Positions 14,833 to 23,000 of a stretch of DNA of 27,959 bases are shown in pieces (position 1 is the stretch's first letter; every line of letters starts with the position of its first letter). Below the pieces are notes generated by a model. That model was not told where the DNA came from and did no database searches. It saw only the letters and a list, made by a program, of their open reading frames with translations. The DNA comes from a virus, in IMG/VR virus record IMGVR_UViG_3300025280_000128, positions 1-27,959 of that record. One strand, written 5' to 3'. A program made the position numbers and the translations under genes.

Positions 14833-16185
14833 TCAGACATAGGATAGACGATACCATGTCTGTCCATCGAACACATACTGTGCGGTCTTGCCTGCTTCAA
14901 TAATCTGATTCGATATACCAGTGCCATTGAATCGAATGTTGTCATGCGAACCATTTGTATTCTGAATCCATATCATGTGACCCTCAGGGAACTCACCGTC
15001 TGGTGTGTAATCAAGTGTATGTGTAGTACCAGATGGTGCTGTAGTACAATCAGTGATGAATACTTGGTCGCCGTATGATGTGAACTTCCATACCTTGTTG
15101 CCACTTGTAGTCAGTTGAAACTTGTCTACTCCTTTTGAACCCAACCTAACAGTGGTCATTGCCCCACCTGCCGCCAATGATTGTTTTGCATTGCCCTGAC
15201 CTGAATAGTACAACACATCAGTGGGTGTCTGTGCATCAGCATAGGTGGCCGTAGTCGAGTCGTATCCGCCCTGTGGTCCCAAACCAAAGTCAGGACCAGA
15301 TGATGGGGGAGTGGGGTTAGTGGCATCGTTAATCGACGCCTTCCAGTTCTGATGACTGACCCATATAGCAGACACATCAATCCTGTTTGAACTGGTGGTG
15401 CCGCCGAAGTCGCCCTGTTCATCATGACCTGCACCATACTCCAAGTTCTTCAACTGAACATCGTTGTTGACACCTGTGTTGTATGCGCGCACTACGGTGG
15501 ATGCACCCGCAGTAGTAGATGATGTGGTGAGTGGAGTCATGTACTGTGGGGTGGTGTGCAAAAACACTCGCTTGTCATTGACCTCAACTATGTCGATAAG
15601 GTCACCACCCCCACCCGATGGGTTGTGGATGGCCCGTACGACCGCCAGAACGGTCGTCTGGGCATTCTTCTCGGTCACTCCGGTGATGGGGTCGGTCAGG
15701 AATCCGTCTGGCACAGGAGGGAACACGCCTGTTGATGTGGTAGTGGGTGTTCCACCAAGCACCCTGACACGGCTGTTGCTGACGGATGCATTGGAGTTCC
15801 CCACGAGGTAGATGACATACACCACCTCCTCACCAGATGCCAGCGCAGTGCTCGTCACATAGTTCTGAGCGTTCTCCAGTGTGAGGGTGATGTTGCTCCC
15901 CGGTCCACCTGCGAACTGGTACAGTGCGCCATCCAACACACAGAACCCACCATGAACCCTCAAGGTGTACGCAGACAACCGCTCACAATGGCCCGGTGCG
16001 TTGGTCATCACCTCGTTCCGGTTGGCTTGGTCCCTCGCACCATCCTGTAGGCGTAGGATACCGTTGCCATGAATGCCCTCCACTAGGTTGGTGAGTGACG
16101 GAGATGTAATCACATCACCATCTCGTAGTCCATCCACCCCTAGGGTGATGTTCGCTGCTGTGTGACCGGACTTGGGGTTGACCAT
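14833..16185 (-). CDS. Tail-fibre or tip-like virion protein
   Basis: A 450-residue protein, last gene of the leftward module. The N-terminus (SGHTAANITLGVDGLRDGD, then about 60-200) is a regular beta-rich domain with NPSGGGGDLIDIVEV. The middle is Gly/Ser/Thr-rich. The C-terminal 60 residues (GHMIWIQNTNGSHDN to FDGQTWYRLSYV) read like the closing strand series of phage fibre or receptor-tip proteins, which often end in a Trp-Tyr segment. GC falls from about 60% in the N-terminal coding part to about 43% near the C-terminus, as expected if the tip has been exchanged. No enzyme motif is visible. GAGGTGAG precedes the ATG at 16185. Function is inferred from composition and position. Confidence 0.6.
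   Translation of the reverse strand: MVNPKSGHTAANITLGVDGLRDGDVITSPSLTNLVEGIHGNGILRLQDGARDQANRNEVMTNAPGHCERLSAYTLRVHGGFCVLDGALYQFAGGPGSNITLTLENAQNYVTSTALASGEEVVYVIYLVGNSNASVSNSRVRVLGGTPTTTSTGVFPPVPDGFLTDPITGVTEKNAQTTVLAVVRAIHNPSGGGGDLIDIVEVNDKRVFLHTTPQYMTPLTTSSTTAGASTVVRAYNTGVNNDVQLKNLEYGAGHDEQGDFGGTTSSNRIDVSAIWVSHQNWKASINDATNPTPPSSGPDFGLGPQGGYDSTTATYADAQTPTDVLYYSGQGNAKQSLAAGGAMTTVRLGSKGVDKFQLTTSGNKVWKFTSYGDQVFITDCTTAPSGTTHTLDYTPDGEFPEGHMIWIQNTNGSHDNIRFNGTGISNQIIEAGKTAQYVFDGQTWYRLSYV
14834..14862. repeat. Inverted repeat at the convergent module junction
   Basis: Perfect 7-base arms CAGACAT (14834-14840) and ATGTCTG (14856-14862) with a 15-base loop, just past the end of the rightward genes and inside the last codons of the leftward fibre-like gene. 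It could form an RNA hairpin on both transcripts, but no T-run follows, so a terminator role is weakly supported. Confidence 0.3.
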
Positions 16186-16536
16186 CTAACTCACCTCGAT
16201 AAGGAATGAAAAGTGTAATTCGTTCTGCGTGTTCTTGGTGATTGCCCTGATGTCGGTGCGGTATATGGGGATGAACTCATCAGTGGATGCGTCCTTGTGC
16301 TGCAACACGACCTCCTGTACATCACTCTTGGGGAAGTCATAGGTCGTTCCGAACCTGCCCTCCACGAGGATTGTCTGGTCATCCAACACCCTGACCGTGG
16401 GAACGATTCGTGCCAACGCCCTCGCTCCTCCATCATCTGCGCTCGCCTGTGTGCCATCACTACCGATGACCAGTTCATTAATTTTCGCTGCTAGTTGGTC
16501 TACTAAAAACCGTCTAGCGTGGTTCAATACTGGCAT
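16186..16536 (-). CDS. Small virion-type protein of unknown function
   Basis: A 116-residue protein. A short N-terminal helix (ARRFLVDQLAAKINELVIG) is followed by a beta sandwich-like pattern (TVRVLDDQTILVEGRFGTTYDF, SDVQEVVLQHKD, FIPIYRTDIRAI, LHFSFLIEV). This shape is typical of small phage tail or baseplate proteins. ATG overlaps the upstream stop (TAATG), and an AGGAGG sequence lies about 9 bases before it. It sits directly before the fibre-like gene, which suggests an attachment or connector role; no family is recognised. Confidence 0.55.
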   Translation of the reverse strand: MPVLNHARRFLVDQLAAKINELVIGSDGTQASADDGGARALARIVPTVRVLDDQTILVEGRFGTTYDFPKSDVQEVVLQHKDASTDEFIPIYRTDIRAITKNTQNELHFSFLIEVS

Positions 16537-16979
16537 TATTTTTTCCCTCCTAAAAACACCAATTGTTCTGGTGGTATAATCTGTTTTGTTCTTGATTCAC
16601 TATCTTGTTTTATCTTCGCAGGGTGTGATGTATCTAGTGGTTCCCCACGAATACCCCACATATCTGAACCAAATGCCTGAGCAAAATCTTCACTAGGGGT
16701 GAATGATACAGTCGGGTCATGTTCCGCTACCATCTTCTCCCACTCTTCATCTGAGATATGGTATTGTGGGTCAGGGTGGTCATCAAGTTGTCTAAACCAA
16801 TCTTCATTATTCGCATATTCATTCTGTGGAACAAGACCTTGTTGATGAATCAATGGTCTGACTTTTTCATGTGAACCATGATAATACTTCACAGGTTGTT
16901 TATCTGGATAATCCTCAATCCAATTGTATAATTTGGTTTGGCGTTTCAACACTACCCAAGCAACATCAATTGGTTTCAT
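16536..16979 (-). CDS. ADP-ribosyltransferase-like protein with N-terminal tag
   Basis: A 147-residue protein. It begins MKPIDVAWVVLKR, the third member of the shared N-terminal tag. Residues 31-36 KYYHGS, 89-104 including VSFTPSEDFAQAFG and 134-141 IIPPEQLV follow the layout of ADP-ribosyltransferases and KptA-type RNA phosphotransferases: an H-G-[ST] motif for NAD, a middle strand with Ala-containing helix, and a final I-x-P-E segment (E138). Viral enzymes of this fold can modify host proteins or DNA. The gene is AT-rich (about 35-40% GC) unlike its surroundings. AGGAGG precedes the ATG at 16979, which overlaps the previous stop (ATGA). The fold call is moderate; activity is not shown. Confidence 0.55.
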   Translation of the reverse strand: MKPIDVAWVVLKRQTKLYNWIEDYPDKQPVKYYHGSHEKVRPLIHQQGLVPQNEYANNEDWFRQLDDHPDPQYHISDEEWEKMVAEHDPTVSFTPSEDFAQAFGSDMWGIRGEPLDTSHPAKIKQDSESRTKQIIPPEQLVFLGGKK

Positions 16980-17896
16980 TCATCAATCCTCCTCGCTATC
17001 ATTTCTGGAATCTGTTGTGTTATTCTTTTGTTAGCCCCAAGCATTCCTTGTCTAGGTGTCTTTGTTTCTATATCAAAATCATCTTGGTATAGTTCTAGCA
17101 TTTCTGGTGTAGCATAATTTGATACTACCACAGGGCCGGGGTGTGCTAACGCTGCATCCCGCACAGCCGTTTGTAGTTCATCTCCAAATCCACCTTGTCC
17201 ATATTGCCCTTGTCTCTTAGGGTATGGTGGGTCAATATATCCAAAAGAATTACGACCAAGACCTCGCATAACATCACGGAAATCTCGGTTGTCTATTTTC
17301 CATCTATGCATTGGTCGTTTGTATGATGTTAAATCAAAGGCTCTCTCTAAGTTTGGACTACCATGACCACCAGATGACATTAGCCTTCCTTGCTTGTTAT
17401 GTTCCATCAATCCACTGTGTCCTCTTCTGTTAAGTGCAAAGTATAATTGAGCCGCTTCTACTGAATGAGGGTCAGTCATTTGTAGATGGTTATATCTATC
17501 TTTCAATTGCTTATAGTTATCCTTTGTATTAGGACCAAAGTTAGGGATAGTTAAACCTCGTTTCAAATGTCTTTGGAAATTAACAAGAGGAGAACTAGTA
17601 TCATTCCACGAACCATGCTTTGGATTTACACCCATAATTGCTGCACCAGAGCCACCAAACACATCATGGAACGAGTGTGTATCTCGGAATGGCTCATATA
17701 ATTCTCTCAACTGAGGCACTAACCATCCTTTACCACCATAATAGTTTAATGGTGTTGGTAGTCCTGCAATGCTGCGAGGTTTGAATCCCTCCATAGCGGC
17801 TAGACCACGCGTAGGATGAGAATGATGGGTAACAGGGAATGTTGGTTGCCCCGCTACTGCCTTCAACACAGCCCACGCTGCTTCCATCGGCATCAC
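16976..17896 (-). CDS. Dam-like DNA adenine N6-methyltransferase (D12 class) with N-terminal tag
   Basis: A 306-residue protein from GTG 17896 (ATG at 17893 is the alternative). Motifs in alpha-class order: YYGGKGW (52-58), DVFGGSGAA with F80-G84 for SAM, ND at 98-99, and catalytic YIDPPYP (D222-Y225). Enzymes of this class usually methylate adenine in short sites such as GATC; the site here is unknown. Residues 1-13 are the shared tag (MMPMEAAWAVLKA). GC falls abruptly near base 17760, at about residue 46, from about 57% to about 38%, just before the catalytic domain, so the domain looks imported behind an older leader. It lies among virion genes rather than with the replication genes. The beta-class enzyme at 8662-10323 is unrelated. 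Confidence 0.9.
   Translation of the reverse strand: MMPMEAAWAVLKAVAGQPTFPVTHHSHPTRGLAAMEGFKPRSIAGLPTPLNYYGGKGWLVPQLRELYEPFRDTHSFHDVFGGSGAAIMGVNPKHGSWNDTSSPLVNFQRHLKRGLTIPNFGPNTKDNYKQLKDRYNHLQMTDPHSVEAAQLYFALNRRGHSGLMEHNKQGRLMSSGGHGSPNLERAFDLTSYKRPMHRWKIDNRDFRDVMRGLGRNSFGYIDPPYPKRQGQYGQGGFGDELQTAVRDAALAHPGPVVVSNYATPEMLELYQDDFDIETKTPRQGMLGANKRITQQIPEMIARRIDE
17873..17895 (-). repeat. 23-bp direct repeat, copy A (start of Dam-like gene)
   Basis: Exact match to 18247-18269. On the minus strand it covers the TGA of the preceding gene and the codons for MPMEAAW of the Dam-like gene. It encodes the shared N-terminal tag. Confidence 0.9.
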
Positions 17897-18270
17897 TGTT
17901 CACCGCTCTCCCAATACCTACCTGCTCTCAAATCATCGTCTATCATAGTCGGATTGAAAAGGTCGTGCCACCACTGCTGTGATAATTGGTCGTTTTCCTC
18001 CCCGTATGCCTCATGTCGTGCGAACGCTCCTCCCAAACGCTCGGTCTCGTTGTTGGTTCCATAGTGAGCATCCTTGAGTTGCCCGAGAGCCGTGACTGTG
18101 GTTTTCATCCTCTCCCATAAAGGGGCAATTTCCTCCCATGTGTAACGCGTGTCTTCCACGGCCTCCAAAGCCCGCACTGCGAGGTCGGCCTCCTTCGCCG
18201 CCGCCAAATACTCATCGTTATGGAAGGCGCGTCCCTTCAACACGCGCCACGCTGCTTCCATCGGCATCAT
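17893..18270 (-). CDS. Helical protein of unknown function with N-terminal tag
   Basis: A 125-residue protein beginning MMPMEAAWRVLKG at ATG 18270; a second ATG at 18267 overlaps the previous stop. The rest is mostly charged alpha helix (AAAKEADLAVRALEAVEDTRY, EEIAPLWERMKTTVTALGQL) with a Trp-rich C-terminal part (SQQWWHDLF). No family is recognised. AAGGAAGGTG precedes the start. GC is about 55%, like the core virion genes. It is the first of three tagged genes in a row and may represent the native member of the cassette. Confidence 0.6.
   Translation of the reverse strand: MMPMEAAWRVLKGRAFHNDEYLAAAKEADLAVRALEAVEDTRYTWEEIAPLWERMKTTVTALGQLKDAHYGTNNETERLGGAFARHEAYGEENDQLSQQWWHDLFNPTMIDDDLRAGRYWESGEQ
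18247..18269 (-). repeat. 23-bp direct repeat, copy B (start of helical tagged gene)
   Basis: Exact match to 17873-17895, covering the TGA of the baseplate-hub-like gene and the MPMEAAW codons of the helical protein. A recombination between A and B would delete or exchange exactly one gene. Confidence 0.9.
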
Positions 18271-20096
18271 TTTGTCAGCACCTTCCTTCTAGAGCGGCAT
18301 ACCCTCGTCTCGTGTGAGCGGGGGCGAGCATAGATTACCCTTGCGTCATTCGTCCATGTTTTATCAGCGCCAAACGAGGTCACGATATGGAATGTCGTGC
18401 TAGTGATGGCGTCATATGCTGCTGAGTATGCTAGGCTGTCATCTTGTGCAACAATCATTATCGTACCAGTTGCAGGGAATCCGTCAGTAGATGCCACAGT
18501 CAACAGTTTGGTCGCATGGATGTACTGTGCTGACCCACTACCAGCAATCTTGGTGGACAATGACGCACCTACACCAATGGCACCACGCGCTGCCTTAGTC
18601 ATGTCTGTCGTACCGATGGCAGAAGTGATGTTGCCTTGCGAGTACCTATGACCGATGATGAACCCTGCGTGTTTGTCGGGCGTGGCGTTGTTCACTGTCT
18701 TGATGTCATCGCTGTGGTTCCGGGCTAACGCCCCGACGAGGGTGAAGGTGCTGACGGATGGGATGACGAACAGACCGATGCTTCCGGTGTTGCTGTTCTG
18801 TAGTGTGCGGATTTGCTGCGTCAGGTCTGGTTCGGTCAGGTCGTTCTGCAACTCACCCCTACCTGTGAATCCGGTGAGCATTCTCTCGATACCAGTCTCA
18901 AAGGTGGTGAAGTCGAGGTCGGTGGTGTGGTCACGCAGGGAGTGGGTCGCCTCCAACACCGCCACATACCGCTGTGAGCCAGTGGACGGGGCCTTGTAGT
19001 GGACGACATCGCCGGGGCCGATGTCCCATGAGTTGATGTGACCCTTGCTTCGCAGCACATTCTGTGCCTTACGGTTCATGCGGAGGTACTCACCGGCCAC
19101 CCTACGAGCAGCCGTCTCAGTTCGTACCACAGGGTCTAATATCTCCATCGTCTTGATTGAACCTTGCTTCTTCTGTAGTTCTCCATCATCCACCACCACC
19201 ACTATATCATCATTGTTGGCTCGTTGTTTGCCCAGAATCTTCAGACGGTTGGCGAGCCCCACCAATGGTTCGCTTTGAACAGAGTTGACCCCTGTGGTTT
19301 CCCCGAGTGTCCGGTCGGTCAACAGGAACACTGATGGAGCATAGAGGAGGTTTCCAAATCGGTCGTAGAACATGGTGTGTCCATCATGACGACCTACGAA
19401 TCGCAGTGCTGATATGAGATTAACGCCTTGGAAGTTGGCGGACAGGAACCTCGTCGAGTGTCGCACGAGGTCTGCGCCCTTGTAGTTTGTACTAGTCGCA
19501 CCCCCACGAGGCCCGGTGAATGACAACCCGATGTCAACCGAGTTCAATGAGTGTGGGACTCCGATGAACAGTTGTTGAATCAGGTCTGTGGTGCGTAGAC
19601 CTATATCCACTGTTTGACCTAGCCTCACAGTCTTTTCAGTGAACTCGATGCCCTCAAGGGTTCGACCCCTCATGTTCTGCAGTGTCAACCTTGACCCGTA
19701 GGTGGCGGTATGCACCTCCTTGGGCCGCAGTCGTTGCTCAGTACTCTCCTCCTCTGCGAACAACAACAGCGGGGGGGCGCTTGAGGATGATGACAACTTG
19801 TTCCCATCGAAGTAGATGGCCCCGGTGTATCGTGAGCCATCACGCGTAGGGTGTGTGAGGCGCAGACCGTCCTGCTCCTCTATGAGGCTGTATGTTCGGT
19901 CGTGTGCATACTGGAAGTCCGTTCCCAACGGTGGTGTGACCTTGAGTATGGTTCCCTTGGTGTTGCTTCGCTCACGCGTGTATTCAGCATGGAGAACGGT
20001 GTTGTCCACGAATGCAGGGACACGAATAACTGATGTCACCTCGTTGAATATGGTGTCCTGTCGGCCCTTCGGTGGGAATGCCTGTGTTGATGCCAT
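18267..20096 (-). CDS. Baseplate hub or tail-spike-like protein
   Basis: A 609-residue protein from ATG 20096, overlapping the stop of the giant gene (TGATG). Residues about 290-400 follow the pattern of phage late-control/baseplate hub proteins (Mu gp44, P2 gpD type): LANRLKILGKQ, then DPVVRTETAARRVAGEYLRMNRKAQNVL, IGPGDVVHYKAP and RYVAVLEATHSLRDHTTDLDF. Such proteins form the hub at the tail tip. The C-terminal region (about 530-590) holds a small beta module (LLTVASTDGFPATGTIMIV) found as an insertion in tail proteins, followed by a basic tail (RVCRSRRKVLTK). This supports a tailed virion. The hub call rests on pattern only. Confidence 0.6.
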   Translation of the reverse strand: MASTQAFPPKGRQDTIFNEVTSVIRVPAFVDNTVLHAEYTRERSNTKGTILKVTPPLGTDFQYAHDRTYSLIEEQDGLRLTHPTRDGSRYTGAIYFDGNKLSSSSSAPPLLLFAEEESTEQRLRPKEVHTATYGSRLTLQNMRGRTLEGIEFTEKTVRLGQTVDIGLRTTDLIQQLFIGVPHSLNSVDIGLSFTGPRGGATSTNYKGADLVRHSTRFLSANFQGVNLISALRFVGRHDGHTMFYDRFGNLLYAPSVFLLTDRTLGETTGVNSVQSEPLVGLANRLKILGKQRANNDDIVVVVDDGELQKKQGSIKTMEILDPVVRTETAARRVAGEYLRMNRKAQNVLRSKGHINSWDIGPGDVVHYKAPSTGSQRYVAVLEATHSLRDHTTDLDFTTFETGIERMLTGFTGRGELQNDLTEPDLTQQIRTLQNSNTGSIGLFVIPSVSTFTLVGALARNHSDDIKTVNNATPDKHAGFIIGHRYSQGNITSAIGTTDMTKAARGAIGVGASLSTKIAGSGSAQYIHATKLLTVASTDGFPATGTIMIVAQDDSLAYSAAYDAITSTTFHIVTSFGADKTWTNDARVIYARPRSHETRVCRSRRKVLTK

Positions 20097-23000
20097 CAGT
20101 AGTCCACCGTCCTGAGGCTCCCAGTGCCTGTAGCATAGTAATCATCTGGTGTATCGTCATCATGGTCTGCCGTATTGAAGTCGGTTGTCGCATCTTCACC
20201 CTTCGGGTGTAGCGTCTGACTGTGCCTTGGCTCCACCGTGTAGTCATACCTCACCGTCACATCACCATCATCGTCCTCGGTGCCTTGGCGTCGTGATGCG
20301 TCGGAACGGTAGTGCTGCAGTGTGTTCTCGCTGATGATGAGACGAGCAACGGCATCTGCCAGTGTTGGTGTCGTTCCATCTACACCTGCCCCACGAATAT
20401 ATGGGCCATGAGACTTGTTGCTACTGAAAGAAGTACCCCCTTTGTGGTCTGGGATGTACGATGCTACATATGGCCCACTGGTTGGTGATGGGTTTGTTGT
20501 CTGGACATATCTCCCACTGGTCACTGCCCGAGCATTGGGCATATCATAGTTGAACAGCCCATATCGACAACCCCCTGTCATCTTAAAGAATGTTGCATGG
20601 CTAGATGATTGGGGTCCCTTCAATGTTGCTGGGCCTCGTGGCCTGAACAATGCTATATGGCGACTGTCAAGTGTCATGCACACTCGGAGTAGGAATCGGA
20701 TTGTCTTGTCTGTGGCATTCGTCCTTCGTCGCATTGGGTCATTCACACCGGCTGTGGCATTCCCTTGATATGGGTTCGATGTTGGCCCGAAGGTGCTTAG
20801 TACATACGCAGCATTGGCTGTGTCTATGCCCCAGTTGTAGTCATTGAATGGCTCCACATGGCTAGACACCTCCATGATGTAGTTGCCTCCCATCGGAGAT
20901 ACACCATGAGCGTTGTTGAATCGTAGCACACCACCCTCACCATCGGCCCACACATCAGTACCCGCTGTCTTAGACATGTCAAGGTGGGTTATCCCTGCAC
21001 CGATAGTCCCTACTCCTGATGAACTGTACAGGTCAATAGTTTCAAACGAACCTTGGAATATGTACCGTTGCCCTACTTCACGGTCTGTGTGTAGGCTGGT
21101 TGCCTGTGTTGCCTGAACAATGTAGTTTCGTGGGTCATTGTCACTGGCCTCGGTGACGGTCATGGAATCCAACCCGATGCGTGGTGACAAGCGAGATACG
21201 GGGTCATAGAACGATAATCCCTCTGCTCCAAACACCCCAGATATCTGTTCGACATTCGCTCCGACCATGCCCTCGGGCTTCAACAGCCCATCGGTGTCTG
21301 ATATGCCAAGACGACCACTGATTCCACGAGGCACCTCGTAGTCCTGTAGCGCATCGTTGCGTGGTCGCAACAGGCCGGTGGTGAATGGAGGTTCTGCAGT
21401 GTGATATGACATCACCATACCTATTGGGTTCATAGTGGTGTCCACATCCTGCAGTATGTACTCGTTGAAGAACACCGGGTATCTGGAGCCTCGCCCATCA
21501 CCTCGGTCACCAACACGAACACTGTCAATCGGGTTGAAGAAGTCTGCTAGTTTGGTGTAGTAACTACTGACCGCATCGAAGACGGCGTTGTTGGATTCAT
21601 TGCGATTGCCTTGTTGCACAGACGGTGGCTGCACTGTGTCTGGATGCATGAAGAACAGTGATGTGGCAGGTAGTGGGAATGGTAGGACATACCTCCATGC
21701 CTCCGGGTCGAATGCCGGTCGCACTCCGAACCCACGCACAGGGAATCGGCGGACATCCTCACCTGTGGTGTTGCCCCACCAGTCGACCACATAGTACATG
21801 TTTGCCTTCACGAGGTCTTCGATGCTCTTGCCTATATGGTCGCCGGGGAACAGCCGCCTTGACTTGTCATCGTTTCGTAGGACTCGGATGGGGCAACCGA
21901 ACGGTCTGGTCATGCGACGACCATCGCTATACCTGACCTGCCAAGTGGGGAGGTCATGGCTGAGCAACGCAGATGCATTCGTCTGTCTCTCAATGATGCC
22001 TGTTATCGTCCCATTCGCAAGGGTCGCTGTGTCATTGTTTGGCGTGACTGCACGACTTGTCCAAGTACCACTCTCCGCTTGAACGAATGGCCCGTTGAAG
22101 TATGCGTAGTGACCATTGCTATGTGAGCCTGATGCTGCATCTGCAACGCTCTTGATTGCGATAGCCCACTTGGGTCGATTGTATGGCTGACGCACCGAGA
22201 ACCGATAGCCAAAGCAGTAGTTCCGCGTCCAAGGAACACCGTCGTTCGGTGTGGTTGGGAAGTTGGCCCATGCTGCAGTCACCGTCTGGTCTGTTCGTAT
22301 CTCCATTGGGTCTAGTGCCGGTCCAGCATTATACTGGGCCGTGTACGCTATGCATGACCCAGAGAATGGGTCGGCTACATTCCAGCCTCGCTCGACATCA
22401 CCCCACATGTCCAACCGTGATGCACTGGCTCCGTATCGTGTCCCTCCGGGCCAGAACCCACCATAGAAGAACTTGGCACCTGATGGCATCACCGTTGGCG
22501 CTATGGGTGCGACTGAGTCGGGGTCCTCTGGCGCATTGGTAAGTGATGGTTGGATGAGATTTAGCACCGCACCAGATATGACCTTGGCCTCAAATGTGGT
22601 AAGGACACTAGTCCCACCACTAGTTGCAGTCAACCTGTTGGTGCCATATGTAATGGTGAATGTCACAGTGCCGGGAGCAGTGTATGCCCTCGCACCACCA
22701 CACTCAAGATAGAACCCATCAAATGTCCCACCATCTGCTCCAAAGTTGTTCACATGACCTCCTGTTAGTGTCGCACGATGGTTGGCATTATCCCATGCAC
22801 CTGTCGATGTACCACTTACAGACCTGTGGGACATTCCCTTCATGCCAAGTGCGAATGGGCCGTTGCTGATGGCATACGAGAACTCGTGGTAGTGAACCAT
22901 CTCAAACGATTCGGGCATGATGTTGTACGGCTTCTTGTTGACTGGTGGGTATGCATCATTCCGACCTCTGGCGTGTGACCCATCGGATAACTTGGTGTAT

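Noticed and set aside
18267-18330. Basic tail of the hub-like protein as a sign of a frameshift
   Set aside because: The frame runs cleanly into the TGATG junction with the next gene, and no better continuation was seen in another frame.
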